Below are positions 45,901-50,061 of a stretch of DNA of 64,000 nucleotides, piece after piece. Source of the DNA: Metridium senile. Its lineage: Eukaryota > Cnidaria > Anthozoa > Actiniaria > Metridiidae. The stretch covers positions 49,947,438 to 50,011,437 of the forward strand of contig OX459096.1 of the NCBI GenBank assembly GCA_949775045.1, written 5' to 3'. Position 1 is the first letter of the stretch. The number at the start of each line of letters is the position of its first letter. The position numbers and the translations under genes were made by a program. A model generated the notes under the pieces. It was not told where the DNA came from. It saw nothing but the letters and a program-made list of their open reading frames with translations, and did no database searches.

Positions 45901-48645
45901 TTCCGTGGTAGTGAGGTTTTATATCTATCGATCATAACATGACTGAAATCTGACTATGATTTCTAACCATCATATCGAGTTACACAAATTCGTATTTCTC
46001 CCTTGTTTCTTTACAAACAGTTACATAATATGGCCGCTTTGTCGTAAAGGTCACAAGCGAGAAATCGAGACAGTGATTGTTCGTAAATGATCTAAAGAAA
46101 CTTTCTGAAATTTTAACCACATAATAACATGAAATAGAACTCAACACACAAGGAATTTTAGATTATAATTCTAAACTTGTTGCTGAAATGTTTTAGAATC
46201 TTTACCTGTTTACTTATAAAATTGTGCTCGCCCCAGGAATTTTGCACCCCAGGTAAGATGTCTGCAATAACCTTGTCAAAAAGGTCTATTATAGATATCC
46301 TTTTTCTGAAAGTGATTACGATTTTATAGACCCTGTTCCAGAGTTAAAGCTATAGCTATGAAAGTTATAGCTATTCTTTTAGTAAATATATTGTATAAAC
46401 ACTTTCAAAATGGATAATTCTGTATAAATCAGACTGTACATGTAGCTAAACAAAGTCACAAAATTAAAGGCATTGTTTTGATTACAAACCACCTTATTAT
46501 GGAGACGAAAGATGATAAAATACACACTTAAGGTGGCTCGACTGAGTATTTTTGAAGGGCCACCGTCGCTGTTTGATCGCAAAGTACGTCGCGCGTAGAA
46601 AAATAATTTCAAATTATTTTGCATGGCGAGTTCAGGCATAGACTGAAGTTTGTTCTAATGTTTCAAATATTGCAATCGGAACTAGCAATAATTTTTTATG
46701 ATAGAAAAGTAGTTTTGACAAATACGACAATTTTAGGCGAAATAGAGTTTTCTATAAAACCGCATTGATTGTTTCACAAACGTCAGATCAAGGTCTTCGT
46801 CGTTGCTGGAAATAAAAGATTTATATGGAGGCATTTTTGAATAAAACGCTTTTAAACATTTACACAACAAATAAATTAAATTAATCAAGCATCCATTTCA
46901 CTTGATCAAAAACATCCCTACAAAAGCTTAGAAAAAGTTGCTTTTGGTCTCATTTGGTCAACAAATGTCTTAGTTATCCGTCTTGCGAACATGAACGAAA
47001 TCACTTCAGGCTATTAGGACATACATGATTTTTTGTTTGGTGAGATATAACTGCGCTTTTTCTTCTTTTGTCTAATATTGCACACATTTTTACAAAATAT
47101 TTCAAAACTTAAGATTTCCTTGATGAATTTTTTTCTTACCGCAGCATTGGCTTTTTGAAATAGTTACTCATCGAGCCCTGCAGTTTTATGACCATTGATA
47201 GATTGGAAGATATCGAAAATAATTTTCAAAATAGGTAAACATTTCGACCGCTTACTCAAGGCTCGCATTGTTTTGGTTGTCCGAGATCGCTATTGTCTAT
47301 ATTTTTTTACTCAAGTTGTGAATTCCGATATGCATTGTCACCTCACAAACAACACTTGACTACTGTTCGTTAGCCGAGCAGCTCCGAATGTGATCGTTTG
47401 AATATTAGATTATATTGACAAAGGACGGTTACGATGGGTGCTTGTAACGCAATTCCAGCTGATATGCAGTACTTCGAATAACATGCCTCTAACTAAACTT
47501 GATAAAAAGCGAAAAATCACAGGGCGCAATGATTCGAAGTACAGCATATCAGCTGGAATTGCGTTACCGTCCTTTATCATTATAATATCATATTCAAACG
47601 ATCACATTCGGAGCTGCTCGGCTATAAACGAACGGTAGTCAAGTGTTGTTTGTGAGGTGACAATGCATATCGGAATTCACAACTTGAGTACAAAATATAG
47701 ACAATAGCGATCTCGGACAACCAAAACAATTCGAGCCTTGAGTAAGCGGTCGAAAAGTTTACCTATTTTGAAAATTATTTTCGATATCTTCCAATCTATC
47801 AATGGTCATAAAACTGCAGAGATCGATGAGTAACTATTTCAAAAAGCCAATGCTGCGGTAAGAAAAAAATTCATCAAGGAAATTTTAACTTTTGAAATAT
47901 TTTGTAAAAATGTGTGCAATATTAGACAAAAGAAGAAAAAGCGCAGTTATATCTCACCAAACGAAAAATCATGTATGTCCTAATAGCCTGAAGTGATTTC
48001 GTTCATGTTCGCCAGACGGATAACTAAGACAATTGTTGACCAAATGAGACCAAAAGCAACTTTTTCTGAGCTTTTGTAGGGATGTTTTTGATCAAGCGAA
48101 ATGGATGCTTGATTAATTTAATTTATTTGTTGTGTAAATGTTTAAAAGCGTTTTATTCAAAAATGCCTCCATATAAGTCTTAAATCTTTTATTTTCAGCA
48201 ACGACGAAGACCTTGATCTGAAGTTTGTGAAACAATCAATGCGGTTTTATAGAAAACTCTATTTCGCCTAAAATTGTCGTATTTGTCAAAACTACTTTTC
48301 TATCATAAAAAAATATTGCTAATTCCGATTGCAATATTTGAAACATTAGAACAAACTTCAGTCTATGCCTGAACTCGCCATGCAAAATAATTTGAAATTA
48401 TTTTTCTACGCGCGACGTACTTTGCGATCAAACAGCGACGGTGGCCCTTCAAAAATACTCAGTCGAGCCACCTTAAATAATCAAGTTAGTTTACATCAAA
48501 GATTTCTGCTAGTTAACAGCGATAAAAATGGTTAACAGGAGAAACACTTACCCTCTAAGGTCTCTGCTTTTTCCCCAGAAATGGCATTTTGAAGTTGCGT
48601 CAAATGATCGAGAATCGAGAGATCCAGTCTTTTAGAATTAGACAT
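18992..48645 (-). CDS. SGTA: Small glutamine-rich TPR co-chaperone (SGTA/SGTB-like), 12 coding exons, 363 aa
   Basis: SGTA hands tail-anchored and mislocalised membrane proteins between Hsp70/Hsp90 and the BAG6-TRC40 system in the cytosol. Minus-strand exons: 48552-48645, 45095-45225, 44524-44596, 44215-44314, 42854-42958, 42246-42300, 41999-42101, 20743-20807, 20439-20476, 19765-19929, 19259-19401 and 18992-19011; the sum is 1,092 nt and all phases agree. Exons 1-2 form the dimerisation domain ([28 protein letters not shown]). Exons 3-7 are three TPRs ([60 protein letters not shown]). Exons 8-11 are Gly/Met/Pro-rich and end with [20 protein letters not shown]. The final residues are DDDPKE. 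Intron 7 is 21,191 bp because of the Polinton stack; splice sites look intact. Confidence 0.93.
19961..20092. mobile_element. MITE of about 132 bp in SGTA intron 9
   Basis: The left end CAGTTGTATGAAGCCTGGAT is inverted at the right end with small differences. The interior carries several degenerate GTTATCCASTGGATA-type units. Confidence 0.65.
20527..20701. repeat. Imperfect palindrome in SGTA intron 8
   Basis: The left arm (TTTCTGCAAACTCAGAC, AGTGAAAT, TTGCTGCCATCAATCAAG) is inverted on the right. A related CTTTGATTGACAGCAG segment occurs near 60470, so this is probably a dispersed element. Confidence 0.55.
21158..21335 (+). pseudogene. Captured helicase-like exon fragment
   Basis: From an ATG at 21158 the frame reads [20 protein letters not shown], then [14 protein letters not shown] and a stop; after a frame change comes [11 protein letters not shown] followed by GTAAGT, exactly where KS would complete a Walker A box. 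This resembles the first exon of a RecQ-like DNA helicase with its splice donor. The stop inside makes it a relic. It sits in a non-autonomous foldback element, so gene-fragment capture or an ancestral element-encoded helicase are both possible. Confidence 0.5.
21459..21827 (+). repeat. Polinton left terminal inverted repeat
   Basis: It matches 41067-41433 in inverted orientation with few differences. Positions about 21595-21700 hold a short tandem array of CTAGGTATTCAATG-type 15-17 bp units, as often seen in Polinton TIRs. Confidence 0.85.
21890..25621 (+). CDS. Protein-primed family B DNA polymerase (Polinton pPolB), 1,243 aa
   Basis: It replicates the element by a protein-primed mechanism. 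Exonuclease motif I is YADFECF (D434/E436); Exo II is [11 protein letters not shown]; Exo III lies in [15 protein letters not shown]. Polymerase motif A is [12 protein letters not shown] (D840), motif B is [14 protein letters not shown] (about 975-988) and motif C is LTDTDSL (D1074, D1076); all catalytic residues are present. A C2H2-like finger ([13 protein letters not shown]) lies at about 381-401. A Cys/His module, CHICEEELN to [18 protein letters not shown], at about 534-565 sits between Exo I and Exo II and resembles an endonuclease VII-type zinc motif. The first 230 residues are specific to this polymerase family. The start codon directly follows a TTAATAATG tract. Confidence 0.95.
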   Translation: MVETKTRKSRSRYTSNSMATNNIMDQAVPEINVPIMKPTKVSTKDVNQNQVISTTDTIQKKLNEFADWILSYIPPEVKKSVNERVEALKKTVNDIYNRPKKPEAVQKKESAMKGFLTSYRIKGEVKMDPKVFLQKNKNNIIETVNKQQKPIKMKLLLECEFYKKQPNKEVEYTFWYFHSNIMIITQATDMDDVYKMLTESILEKVSNFQDSGSGWIFSRVVNLDLHIDKYQPIAAKSWIELPQKLKLKKAIVNPENEDNQCFKWAVTTAIYPAKRDLERISKAVKSNAEKFNWENIEFPVRVDEIGKFEMNNPEYGINVYGYVNDQVYPVRISENKSREQTINLLMISNDKTNHYCWIKNISRLLTSQITKHTEKRYYCERCLNSFKTEKTLSKHSEYCKNHDAVKITLPKQGTTLSFKNYNHSMRVPFVIYADFECFTESIDTSQPDDEKSYTQQYQKHKPSGYCYMVKCYDDNLYEPKIFRYTAKSEDEDIGQNFVESIEKTVRSIYTKYHYNKKVRMTDKDNKNYNKATHCHICEEELNGDKVLDHDHLIGKYRGAAHNDCNLNYKIPKHIPVIFHNLAGYDAHLFIKNLGVTQGKIDCIPNNEEKYISFKKEIVVDTFENKKGKICNVKREIRFVDSFKFMASSLDSLVGNLEKDQCRNMNMFYKGKKLNLLLRKGVYPYDYVSSPDKLNETSLPTKDEFYSKLNSCDISDDAYKHAQEVWKTFKIKSMRDYHNLYLKSDVILLADVFETFRDVCMGNYKLDPCWYYTAPGLSWDAMLKMTGVNLELLTDSDMLLMIEKGIRGGISMISKRYAKANNRYMKSFDKKQRSVYIKYLDANNLYGWAMSEKLPTHGFRWMKNSELKHWKKHPCILEVDLEYPVELHNLHNEYPLAPERIMVNKVEKLIPNLENKTKYVVHHKTLQLYEKLGMKITKIHRGITFQESKWLEKYIGLNTELRTKAKNDFEKDFFKLMNNSVFGKTMENIRNRQDIRLVTDESQTAKLINRPNYKKRTIFSENLAAIHMGKTELIFNKPIYVGMSILDLSKNLMYDFHYNYIKPKYGKKANLLLTDTDSLMYEIETKDFYKDIEKDIEAKFDTSNYPEDHLGVKQRVNKKVIGMMKDETAGIEITEFIGLRAKLYAYKTDDEKVGKRCKGVKKSVVKKDITFEDYKNCLFEGQQTLRKMNVIRSHKHQIYTETVNKVALSRDDDKRVINTDGIHTDAMVIKTLMNDYMTMKDMDI
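25622..25698. other. Convergent gap between pPolB and integrase
   Basis: 77 bp of AT-rich sequence between two converging genes. No clear hairpin terminator is seen. Confidence 0.5.
25699..26691 (-). CDS. Retroviral-type integrase (Polinton INT), 330 aa
   Basis: It inserts the element into host DNA by DDE transesterification. The rve core has D74 (HQADLLFL), D136 ([10 protein letters not shown]) and E171 (LVERANRT); 34 residues separate D136 and E171, the classic D,D35E spacing. A chromo- or SH3-like C-terminal region follows ([19 protein letters not shown] to [18 protein letters not shown]). No complete HHCC zinc finger is visible in the first 60 residues. It is convergent with pPolB and divergent from the capsid gene across 45 bp of pure AT-rich sequence that must hold both promoters. 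Confidence 0.92.
   Translation of the reverse strand: MNNRKLSNHYYNPQGYWKGYEAINKLAETTNIDKPIVKEWLEKQALWQIYLPTPKYIPRWHWNVEKVNQIHQADLLFLPHDTVKRKTYKYALVVVDIASRYVDAESLTSKYSAEVSRGFEKIYSRRLKWPETIIIDPGTEFMGDVTKIMKNKSVKIQRSEANNHRAQALVERANRTIAEKLFSYQYAKEMKMENNERSREWVERLSAVIRSINSGVKRITEKSPIEGITMKEVNENHVNYKRPVGLDEDRLPPGVKVRYLYQAGELEGGNKRATDPIWSLGIYDITRAVVSVNQPVLYYLSDGAPKRNFVREELQVVPEDTELPPDNVLK
26692..26736. promoter_or_regulatory. Divergent AT-rich promoter between integrase and capsid gene
   Basis: 45 bp between two start codons, made almost only of A and T, with ATATATAATG directly at the capsid start and, on minus, TATATAATTTATATATG at the integrase start. The same tract precedes most Polinton genes. 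A TATA-like core promoter with a near-zero leader is inferred. Confidence 0.5.
26737..27969 (+). CDS. Candidate Polinton major capsid protein, 410 aa
   Basis: It is placed between INT and the packaging ATPase, the usual neighbourhood of virion genes in Polintons. The sequence is rich in predicted beta strands, without a signal peptide or membrane segment. Recurrent features are [47 protein letters not shown] and, in the second half, [15 protein letters not shown] and [14 protein letters not shown] double jelly roll is inferred from length, context and my recollection of related cnidarian proteins; it was not shown by structure prediction. It is shorter than many Polinton hexon-like proteins. 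A minor structural role is the main alternative. Confidence 0.6.
   Translation: MSQSISHFLDVNYESRKPFALKAERTLHRVTFNPSSASPGETLSVNIPKLDDDDVYVPKSIALVFNLTLNMGHVNNTVINNLGRNLVESMKISYGGETIQDLDRYDMYMTYSDLFKSAKERENMLREGISSSNMRKLRAGAGDKVTNDSREVTLSRIYGKRYRIPLSHELLDNHGVFNMGALNNDLIFQIKFPKSKDISVTTDTSKNYEYKLSDIELEYETIQSKSLYQDAAITYQIGKGFYYEHIHLYKHFDIIKDTTLINEQVNAPRRSLSGILMLFVETFTDGTRDSEKFVNPNITKIKINIKGKPNKIYSQGMLPTDIWDSVIKRYGLSDNITQKNFYTDKYAVWIDLRTFYDNILHGAGILNSTKDGVSLTITRTATTNNITCFTYVVGDAVFEVENSDLKSITY
27995..28624 (+). CDS. A32-like genome-packaging ATPase, 209 aa
   Basis: FtsK/HerA-superfamily ATPase that pumps DNA into virions. Walker A is GPTNCGKT (16-23), Walker B is LVILDDV (94-100), and a sensor-like TQH follows at 131-133 after a [12 protein letters not shown] strand. 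The length is typical of Polinton and virophage ATPases. It starts 25 bp after the capsid gene, with an AT-only leader ending in TATATGG. Confidence 0.92.
   Translation: MEELKYQVPYNCIIVGPTNCGKTQFLVDTLRGSYKKIFEYIILVCPTYSKNKTYQGFANNDPRFIVIQPDSSEIDDLNQILLDIEMVFSGYKTLVILDDVASSSEVKKRSNQFINLAFSARHGGISVWVLTQHLTSIAKPFRDNIGCIISFFTPNRISNQTLFDEYGGELDTEQRKQYMKILKSEKYARICFCLCHPFHICVEIPNGLK
28654..29253 (+). CDS. Polinton protein of unknown function, 199 aa
   Basis: I do not recognise it. The first 55 residues are charged (basic patch [13 protein letters not shown]), which suggests nucleic-acid binding. A helical region follows ([20 protein letters not shown], then [19 protein letters not shown]). No membrane segment and no protease motifs. 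It lies 29 bp after the ATPase, with ATATATATATATG at the start. Its stop codon lies within a few bases of a tandem array (29249-29405). Confidence 0.7.
   Translation: MSSILDQYADNKLETIPEEPIVEEKKPIRKRKSTVKKDDNTADIEEKREQLSILAVLGTIESYTGQKMSLGDVKRLPPKDVEKYHNRYQVIMGNQVTGSLVDTSIEAATELASYILPIDDKDSLCSDLKENPMIRQELSNAAGYVVLKGGRFVALASGLLQIVKHVDFKNIVNKESNEKEINDFDEYIKDTVDKSLENC
29249..29405. repeat. About 60-bp tandem repeat in the Polinton
   Basis: Two and a half copies of a unit containing CTCTTGAGCAGACTCTTAAG and GACACAATTTCTCTTG. It separates two genes; no function is evident. A minus-strand open frame through it is repeat-derived. Confidence 0.8.
29460..29867 (+). CDS. Polinton single-pass membrane protein, 135 aa
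   Basis: I do not recognise it. Residues 1-55 are highly charged ([20 protein letters not shown]). One hydrophobic segment follows at about 64-82 ([19 protein letters not shown]), then a basic Pro/Gln-rich tail ([17 protein letters not shown]). A small virion or membrane component is possible. The ATG follows TATATTATATG. Confidence 0.65.
   Translation: MSEDNQQVDQITKEPEEKIERVKNPKKVAAGRRLAEYHKKAKKALQKDNDIDEEENNDSKWIPEISLTTALSLVGITLTATDLYFRWRKSNNQTPTPKSNIESEVLEKPIKKQVPQQITKPASQPSKIPRKIGME
29909..30142 (+). CDS. Polinton small membrane protein, 77 aa
   Basis: Unrecognised. A hydrophobic Gly/Val-rich segment ([19 protein letters not shown]) near residues 18-36 and a second weaker one ([11 protein letters not shown]) near 51-61. 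The upstream tract is TATATATATAAATG. Confidence 0.6.
   Translation: MSSTTTENKIVKTAMESVVIIGISAGVGYVGKKVLKESFLNDPSSSLTNYGKWVLVLTATMYAKQYLEDQKIIPKNM
30178..30600 (+). CDS. Polinton membrane/coiled-coil protein, 140 aa
   Basis: Unrecognised. It has an N-terminal hydrophobic segment ([19 protein letters not shown]), a charged helical middle ([20 protein letters not shown]) and a C-terminal glycine-rich hydrophobic segment ([17 protein letters not shown]). The start follows TTAATATATAAATG. Confidence 0.6.
   Translation: MASAVVMMVAGAVLNATAFTGSMYLGKYLDSKHVDEEKIRHDKAIEEYQKQMGDYQKKRQAYQDWLSQQYANKENADKNLNNTDIAFTLYKKAHPENNFNMNEEPKFSNYYKPSTTQKNYELLYVGGGMLGVGYVASKIL
30614..30757. other. Structured noncoding island in the Polinton
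   Basis: A 17-bp inverted repeat (TTTATACCGGGTTTTAT at 30614-30630 and its complement with one mismatch at 30741-30757) encloses a GC-richer core containing TTGCCGCAGTAAAGGCGGGG. Base composition differs sharply from the flanks. It may be a tiny MITE or a structured RNA or regulatory site. No reading frame. Confidence 0.5.
30786..32276 (+). CDS. Polinton coiled-coil and C-terminal membrane protein, 496 aa
   Basis: No known family. Residues 1-240 are mostly soluble and charged, with a repeated EDIETDKK block. Residues about 250-390 form long charged heptads ([40 protein letters not shown]), a likely coiled coil. The last 95 residues are hydrophobic: [20 protein letters not shown], a Gly-rich amphipathic stretch, then [15 protein letters not shown] and [21 protein letters not shown] recall similar C-termini in cnidarian Polinton proteins. 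A membrane-active virion protein is conceivable but unproven. Confidence 0.7.
   Translation: MAEGGFDFDPLTEEGKADINQEIEEHYTDYEESYFKDPTGTSLFEKFTQFGKGIKYAFEAFRNKFHRFNPHQKLPEYMELANMEDIETDKKEDIETDKKYATLLTNEILHLYPEYNEPDYKNVLKSFRLNRGSQIEMYDPLNKKWKVLGSDERQIPRALKRKLGWSNEHIMRYKYAKEKLDVWFEKNIITRENGYDLYDDNGIMNVKGPNDSKFRRINTKSGDFYTESYKGAVSTLTNQIKEDLGPSNFDRRQEAEEAVKKGMEQLNKVKMEKEKLQKENIENIVELNNIVDQMTDQVSRGQVNNKEEIITQLQNIKHNSQTIPERIQVLENEESLIKVTNEQIEERLKQLKVHDGDVVDRTQKVENEERETLRDIDQNEDEIERINERMPLRERIKEIIKKYGLTVTGIALAVGTIIGVIINSLKAGLTSVATGVGNGLKAIGKKLGQILPGMVGAIASFIFRTAGQVVGFLAKNAWLLIVAVVLYVVERYKKKR
33366..33625. mobile_element. CCCGGGGG-end MITE with 9-bp TSD
   Basis: GGTGTTTTG flanks both ends (33357-33365, 33626-33634). 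Termini are CCCGGGGG / CCCCCGGG with long G/C runs, then TACTCCCTTTGTCCAAGTGG inverted on the right. The interior repeats CCTTTTAGGGT. A relative lies at 57200-57478. Nested in the TTAA element. Confidence 0.75.
33942..34156 (+). repeat. 37-bp tandem repeat, six copies
   Basis: Unit built on TTGATTGTATGGACAAACTG followed by AGGCAAACCAAGGCTTT, with point differences. It abuts the next MITE. It is inside the TTAA element. Confidence 0.9.
34157..34421. mobile_element. PIF/Harbinger-like MITE, 265 bp, TAA TSD
   Basis: Terminal repeat GGCTGCGTTCATTATGTATG inverted at the right end, with TAA on both sides (34154-34156, 34422-34424). G-rich interior. Inside the TTAA element. Confidence 0.75.
34850..35110 (+). 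repeat. Polypyrimidine (CTTTCTATCT)-type microsatellite
   Basis: TTTC, TCTC and TCTA mixtures with strong strand asymmetry, inside the TTAA element. No gene. Confidence 0.85.
37096..37695 (+). CDS. Polinton protein with central hydrophobic hairpin, 199 aa
   Basis: Unrecognised family. A charged N-terminal helix ([15 protein letters not shown]) is followed by a Gly/Ala-rich hydrophobic block at about 55-100 ([39 protein letters not shown]), then a charged helical C-terminal half ([20 protein letters not shown]). The layout resembles membrane-inserting proteins with a hydrophobic hairpin. The start follows ATTATATATAATG. Confidence 0.65.
   Translation: MTDYDTLYPEIPQPSGDNFRLHKVNMVITQLGAELKHYEHVRKKYVRVRSFFHTSAITTGTLGGLLTASGIGTSLTGPGVVVGIPLSAVGGALGLVSAGCAIATKRLTKKISKHEKTIQLIKSKENTISDLVSKALHDNQIDEKEFTLIMSELQKYETLKSDIRFKRNNEFLKNDLVDIEKMREEVKKEIVGQLVNPKN
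37825..38904 (+). CDS. Polinton protein of unknown function, 359 aa
   Basis: No function recognised, though it resembles proteins I recall from cnidarian Polintons. Conserved-looking blocks are [32 protein letters not shown] and [16 protein letters not shown]. Aromatic-rich, with no membrane segment or catalytic signature. A helical C-terminus ([20 protein letters not shown]) ends it. A structural role is possible. The gene starts after TTAATATAATACAATATG. Confidence 0.65.
   Translation: MKWNDFINKYPKYNKNRFSNEGGNVKFLFNGDNYDPFDNNGNLIKTLYEFPSWNGHTYKPEDIRDFLGSRFPKSLLLTNKKYEFPCINVNNKSKNHIEKLLLKIFVTPEHSFVAKINDIFQLTPQSFDNVSEYQVWATEPNMKYWSQQLNFAVWCATAGCGIPYFLIEGDTQIGCIFRFHVLFTIRRILSELSVPLPWDSAFVWNGTRYNKGGFLKICNEFGIKNPDFRFFGSSTDNDLFSFHYVSPNNDKYTGYYQSTHKDRTQYNWFIPEEGKGLTRAGLSRLNQSIEAFVYCVLGSQVNTRSSIIGDSGSALETQDEFLKLFESSTIERDISKSIQRYQFAIQQAKVRLDLALSPG
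38967..39218 (+). CDS. Polinton small tail-anchored protein, about 83 aa
   Basis: The frame is open from the preceding stop codon, and the first ATG is at 38967; initiation further upstream at GTG 38904 would give 104 aa. Asn/Lys-rich low-complexity middle, then a C-terminal membrane segment ([17 protein letters not shown]). There is no TATA-like tract at the ATG, so translation coupling to the upstream gene is possible. Confidence 0.45.
   Translation: MFGVNNINNEIKSSGLPDHGGSKTKLPHQSNNDKQKTNNTDNSGKTNNFNKPNIKPKPSSKTHETNLAVITVGVAGLAWYMFR
39219..39405. other. Gap between convergent Polinton gene blocks
   Basis: 187 bp with no gene; contains AAGGGAAAGTCCCG (a short inverted repeat, GGGA...TCCC) at about 39236-39250. 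It marks the switch to the minus-strand genes. Confidence 0.4.
39406..40053 (-). CDS. HNH homing-type endonuclease in Polinton, 215 aa
   Basis: HNH_3-type nuclease that would cut double-stranded DNA. The catalytic region is [11 protein letters not shown] (H66), [20 protein letters not shown] (D84, H85, N93, N97) and QNC (N106); the order and spacing fit the HNH fold. The N-terminal part ([15 protein letters not shown]) looks like the NUMOD4-like strand region, and [18 protein letters not shown] resembles a NUMOD1-type DNA-recognition repeat. It ends in a basic Lys/Arg tail. Such genes are common in phages and giant viruses. It is next to the TBP-like gene on the same strand. Confidence 0.85.
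   Translation of the reverse strand: MSENNINNGKFYNIHPVYNLYASSKDGYIIQIIRQNQMKGVIHHSGYLMVTIRKHGESNRKNYYAHRFIWECFNGLITDGKVIDHINNIKDDNRLVNLQVVTQKQNCKKSATGRDYSFASKNHQNKKCVKATNIDTNEETFYNSMYSINQHLGVNPGIVKMVCEGLNNCKSGISKVDNCRYKFSYIQKEDLPENYKKSANKRPNKKKKAFDKETE
40099..40929 (-). CDS. TATA-binding-protein-like protein in Polinton, 276 aa
   Basis: It resembles TBP-like proteins of large DNA viruses. It has two imperfect repeats of the TBP fold. Repeat 1 (about 21-130) begins [20 protein letters not shown] and has [19 protein letters not shown] at 103-121. Repeat 2 (about 160-255) has [20 protein letters not shown] at 219-238. The pair (hhhF..G.h..TGA/C) is the TBP signature. A basic insert ([12 protein letters not shown]) lies in repeat 1, giving a protein longer than the 180-residue core. 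The likely role is recognition of the element's own AT-rich promoters. Its own start lies behind ATATATTATTATG-type sequence. Confidence 0.8.
   Translation of the reverse strand: MNKKIQFKKFDTTILPEELKISTMTLTGKFDTVFNLENIAKYLKLCKNGIVGVKHTVINRTIIKPKKNIKTKKNKISNKGQVSFFNQASVIVQVSEDKNINIKLFRNGAIQMTGCRQIKDCYKAINILCRELLKVRAVYNPKTKKITDMSFISNASKLTVDQIYNFNIVMINSNFNLNFLVDRNQLYQVLLDENANCFYDPVIHASVDIKYNYKGKKDISIFVFERGCVMITGANNCKQIRVAYNYIIDIIYNNYSKIKNVDNEIKNNILNYFKKT
41067..41433 (-). repeat. Polinton right terminal inverted repeat
   Basis: Inverted copy of 21459-21827. It contains the same array of CCTAGCATYGAATAC-type units (about 41195-41300). Just inside it, 40985-41045, GGGTAATCCCCAGCCATTAG is directly repeated. 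Confidence 0.85.
41569..41998. other. SGTA intron 7, exon-proximal part
   Basis: 430 bp between the foldback TSD and SGTA exon 7. No feature recognised. Confidence 0.5.
42365..42497 (-). mobile_element. tRNA-derived SINE in SGTA intron 6
   Basis: A tRNA-like head (42425-42497) is followed on minus by CCCGATTTTTTTTTTCGGG, an A/T-looped hairpin, and a CTTCTATAATTGCAATTGCA tail. The same tail occurs alone at 5246-5303, so it is a dispersed SINE and not a single-copy tRNA. Confidence 0.7.
42425..42497 (-). tRNA. tRNA-Thr(GGT)-like sequence
   Basis: 73 nt that fold as a cloverleaf: acceptor GGCTTCA/TGAAGTC, box A TAGCTCAGTTGGTAGAGC, anticodon stem TTGCA/TGCAA with loop CTGGTAC (anticodon GGT), and box B GGTTCAAATCC. 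The fold and promoter boxes are intact, but context indicates the head of a SINE. Confidence 0.6.
43073..43916. mobile_element. Foldback transposon, 844 bp, in SGTA intron 4
   Basis: Ends CACAGGG...CCCTGTG; GTGATGG flanks both sides (43066-43072 and 43917-43923). The arms pair over most of their length, for example TCATCGGGATTCCTGTGG with its complement near 43815. Arms have diverged with indels, so it is older than the TTAA elements. The hAT-like end sequence is only suggestive. Confidence 0.7.
43977..44007 (+). repeat. (CTAT)n microsatellite
   Basis: Seven tetranucleotide units in SGTA intron 4. Confidence 0.9.
44630..45000 (+). mobile_element. SINE with conserved V-type central domain
   Basis: It contains GTTGTGTCCTTGGACAAGAC followed by ACTTTAC, a core known from V-SINE-type elements of many animals, and ends in a LINE-like tail ACGCTATATAAATGAGGC with ATT repeats. 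A head promoter is not clear. In SGTA intron 2. Confidence 0.6.
45226..46531. other. SGTA intron 1, part without recognised genes
   Basis: No coding recognised. A CCGCCATCTTGCCGGGGGGTG-like GC-rich block at 45781-45801 is partly mirrored by TGCACCCCAGGTAAGATG at 46244-46261, suggesting a decayed foldback of about 480 bp. Confidence 0.4.
46532..48472. mobile_element. Near-perfect 1.94-kb palindromic TTAA element
   Basis: TTAA on both sides (46528-46531, 48473-48476). The left end GGTGGCTCGACTGAGTATTT is inverted at the right end; arms of about 900 bp pair with only scattered differences and meet near 47500 in a short loop. No transposase. It shares target type and architecture with the 32462 element, but the terminal sequences differ. 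In SGTA intron 1. Confidence 0.85.
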
Positions 48646-49061
48646 ATTTTATAGTAATAACGTTGGGAAATATATGATCTTTAAACAGGTTAACTTCTTA
48701 TTCGATAAATTGCTCTGCAAGAACGAGAGAAATGGCAAAAACTCTCGTCAATCCAAAATCTTGAATTTTAGCACATTTGGCTGAGTAAGATCCTCAAGGC
48801 GTTCCTTTCTACGGCCGCCAGGGACTGTACCAAACAACAGGTATCCCGAGAAATATCCTACAAAACAGTTTATCAAATATAATTGTTTAATTCCATCGTG
48901 TAAGAGATATGCATCGGCCTTATTTTTTTTTCATAACAGATGTTACACCTCAAAGCCTGACCTTGAGCATGTTAATTCAATGCTCTACCAACACTTACTG
49001 ATGAAAACCAAAAAAAACCCACATTTATGGGGATTTTATCATGCTTCACCATCCTTTATCG

Positions 49062-49273
49062 AGGGTCCTGCATGAAGAGGGGGTCCGAATCCCATTTCCC
49101 AGTTTATATTTGGACCAAATCCCAGTCAAAAATCACATAATCCCATCAGTTTTGCTCAAGTTTTCAACCCCATAATTCCCATTTTCTATTGTTCTTTTAT
49201 TATTTTGTAAATCCCAGTCCCATGGCCCAGTGCATCCATGCAATCCCAACCTATTTTACCTCTTCAGGACCCT
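49062..49273. mobile_element. AGGGTCCT-end MITE, 212 bp
   Basis: Begins AGGGTCCTGCATGAAGAGGG and ends CCTCTTCAGGACCCT. The interior is rich in AATCCCA-type words. The same ends and word style (as complement) occur at 61573-61952, so this is a family. Confidence 0.6.
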
Positions 49274-50061
49274 CTTTATCAAACTCAAGACAAATCCTAG
49301 AACTTGATAGAATTTAATAGAAAATCGAGTTTTGTAGGTAGGCCAATCTTCCCCTCTTATTTAAGCTATTCTTTCTTGTTTTTCTCCCTATTCAGTTCTG
49401 CCAAAGCCAAAATTAAAAAGGAGAGCTGCTGACTTAAAAAAATGATACACTTAAAATGGGTGTTGCAAAAACAATGTGGCTGCGATCAGAGAAAGAGTGT
49501 TACATTTCAATGAAACTTCACATAATATAGTGTGTGTTTGTCAATTTATTTTCAGCAGTGCTTATACAGGCCAGCATCTAATAATTAATTTTAATTTTCT
49601 TTTCCAAGAAATTAAGGGAAGAGGAATTTATACAACATTCAAACATGCTCCCTTCCTTATTTTCATGCAGATTTCTCCTCATTTTACAGCAGTTTTTCTT
49701 TTCTCCCTTAATAATTCTATTCAATTCTTTAATTCTTTAATCATCAATTTATTTAATATATTCTTTCAAATTTTGACAACCAATAATTCAATTATTATAA
49801 CTTCTTCTAAAAATATATTATATGGTTCATTTTCAAGCATATTTTTTACAAATTTAACTTCACAAAAGGTTGATGTATAGATATAAATACCATCATAATA
49901 TCACAATAGATAGCTATAGATGTAAGAAATTGTATTTTTTTAAATTACCTACTGACCATTAAATTACTATGAAAACCTTTTTGATATAGTTGCAACCAAT
50001 TAATGCAACCATTCTTGAATGTGACAATTAAAATTGTCATATTGTTTTTATAACTCCAAAC

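Noticed and set aside
48935..48995. tRNA gene on minus
   Set aside because: Box A-like GTTGGTAGAGCATTG is present, but the acceptor and T arms do not pair; a decayed SINE head at most.
49476..49880. 134-aa Phe/Ile-rich frame
   Set aside because: AT-rich intergenic sequence, no proper ATG context, composition follows base bias.
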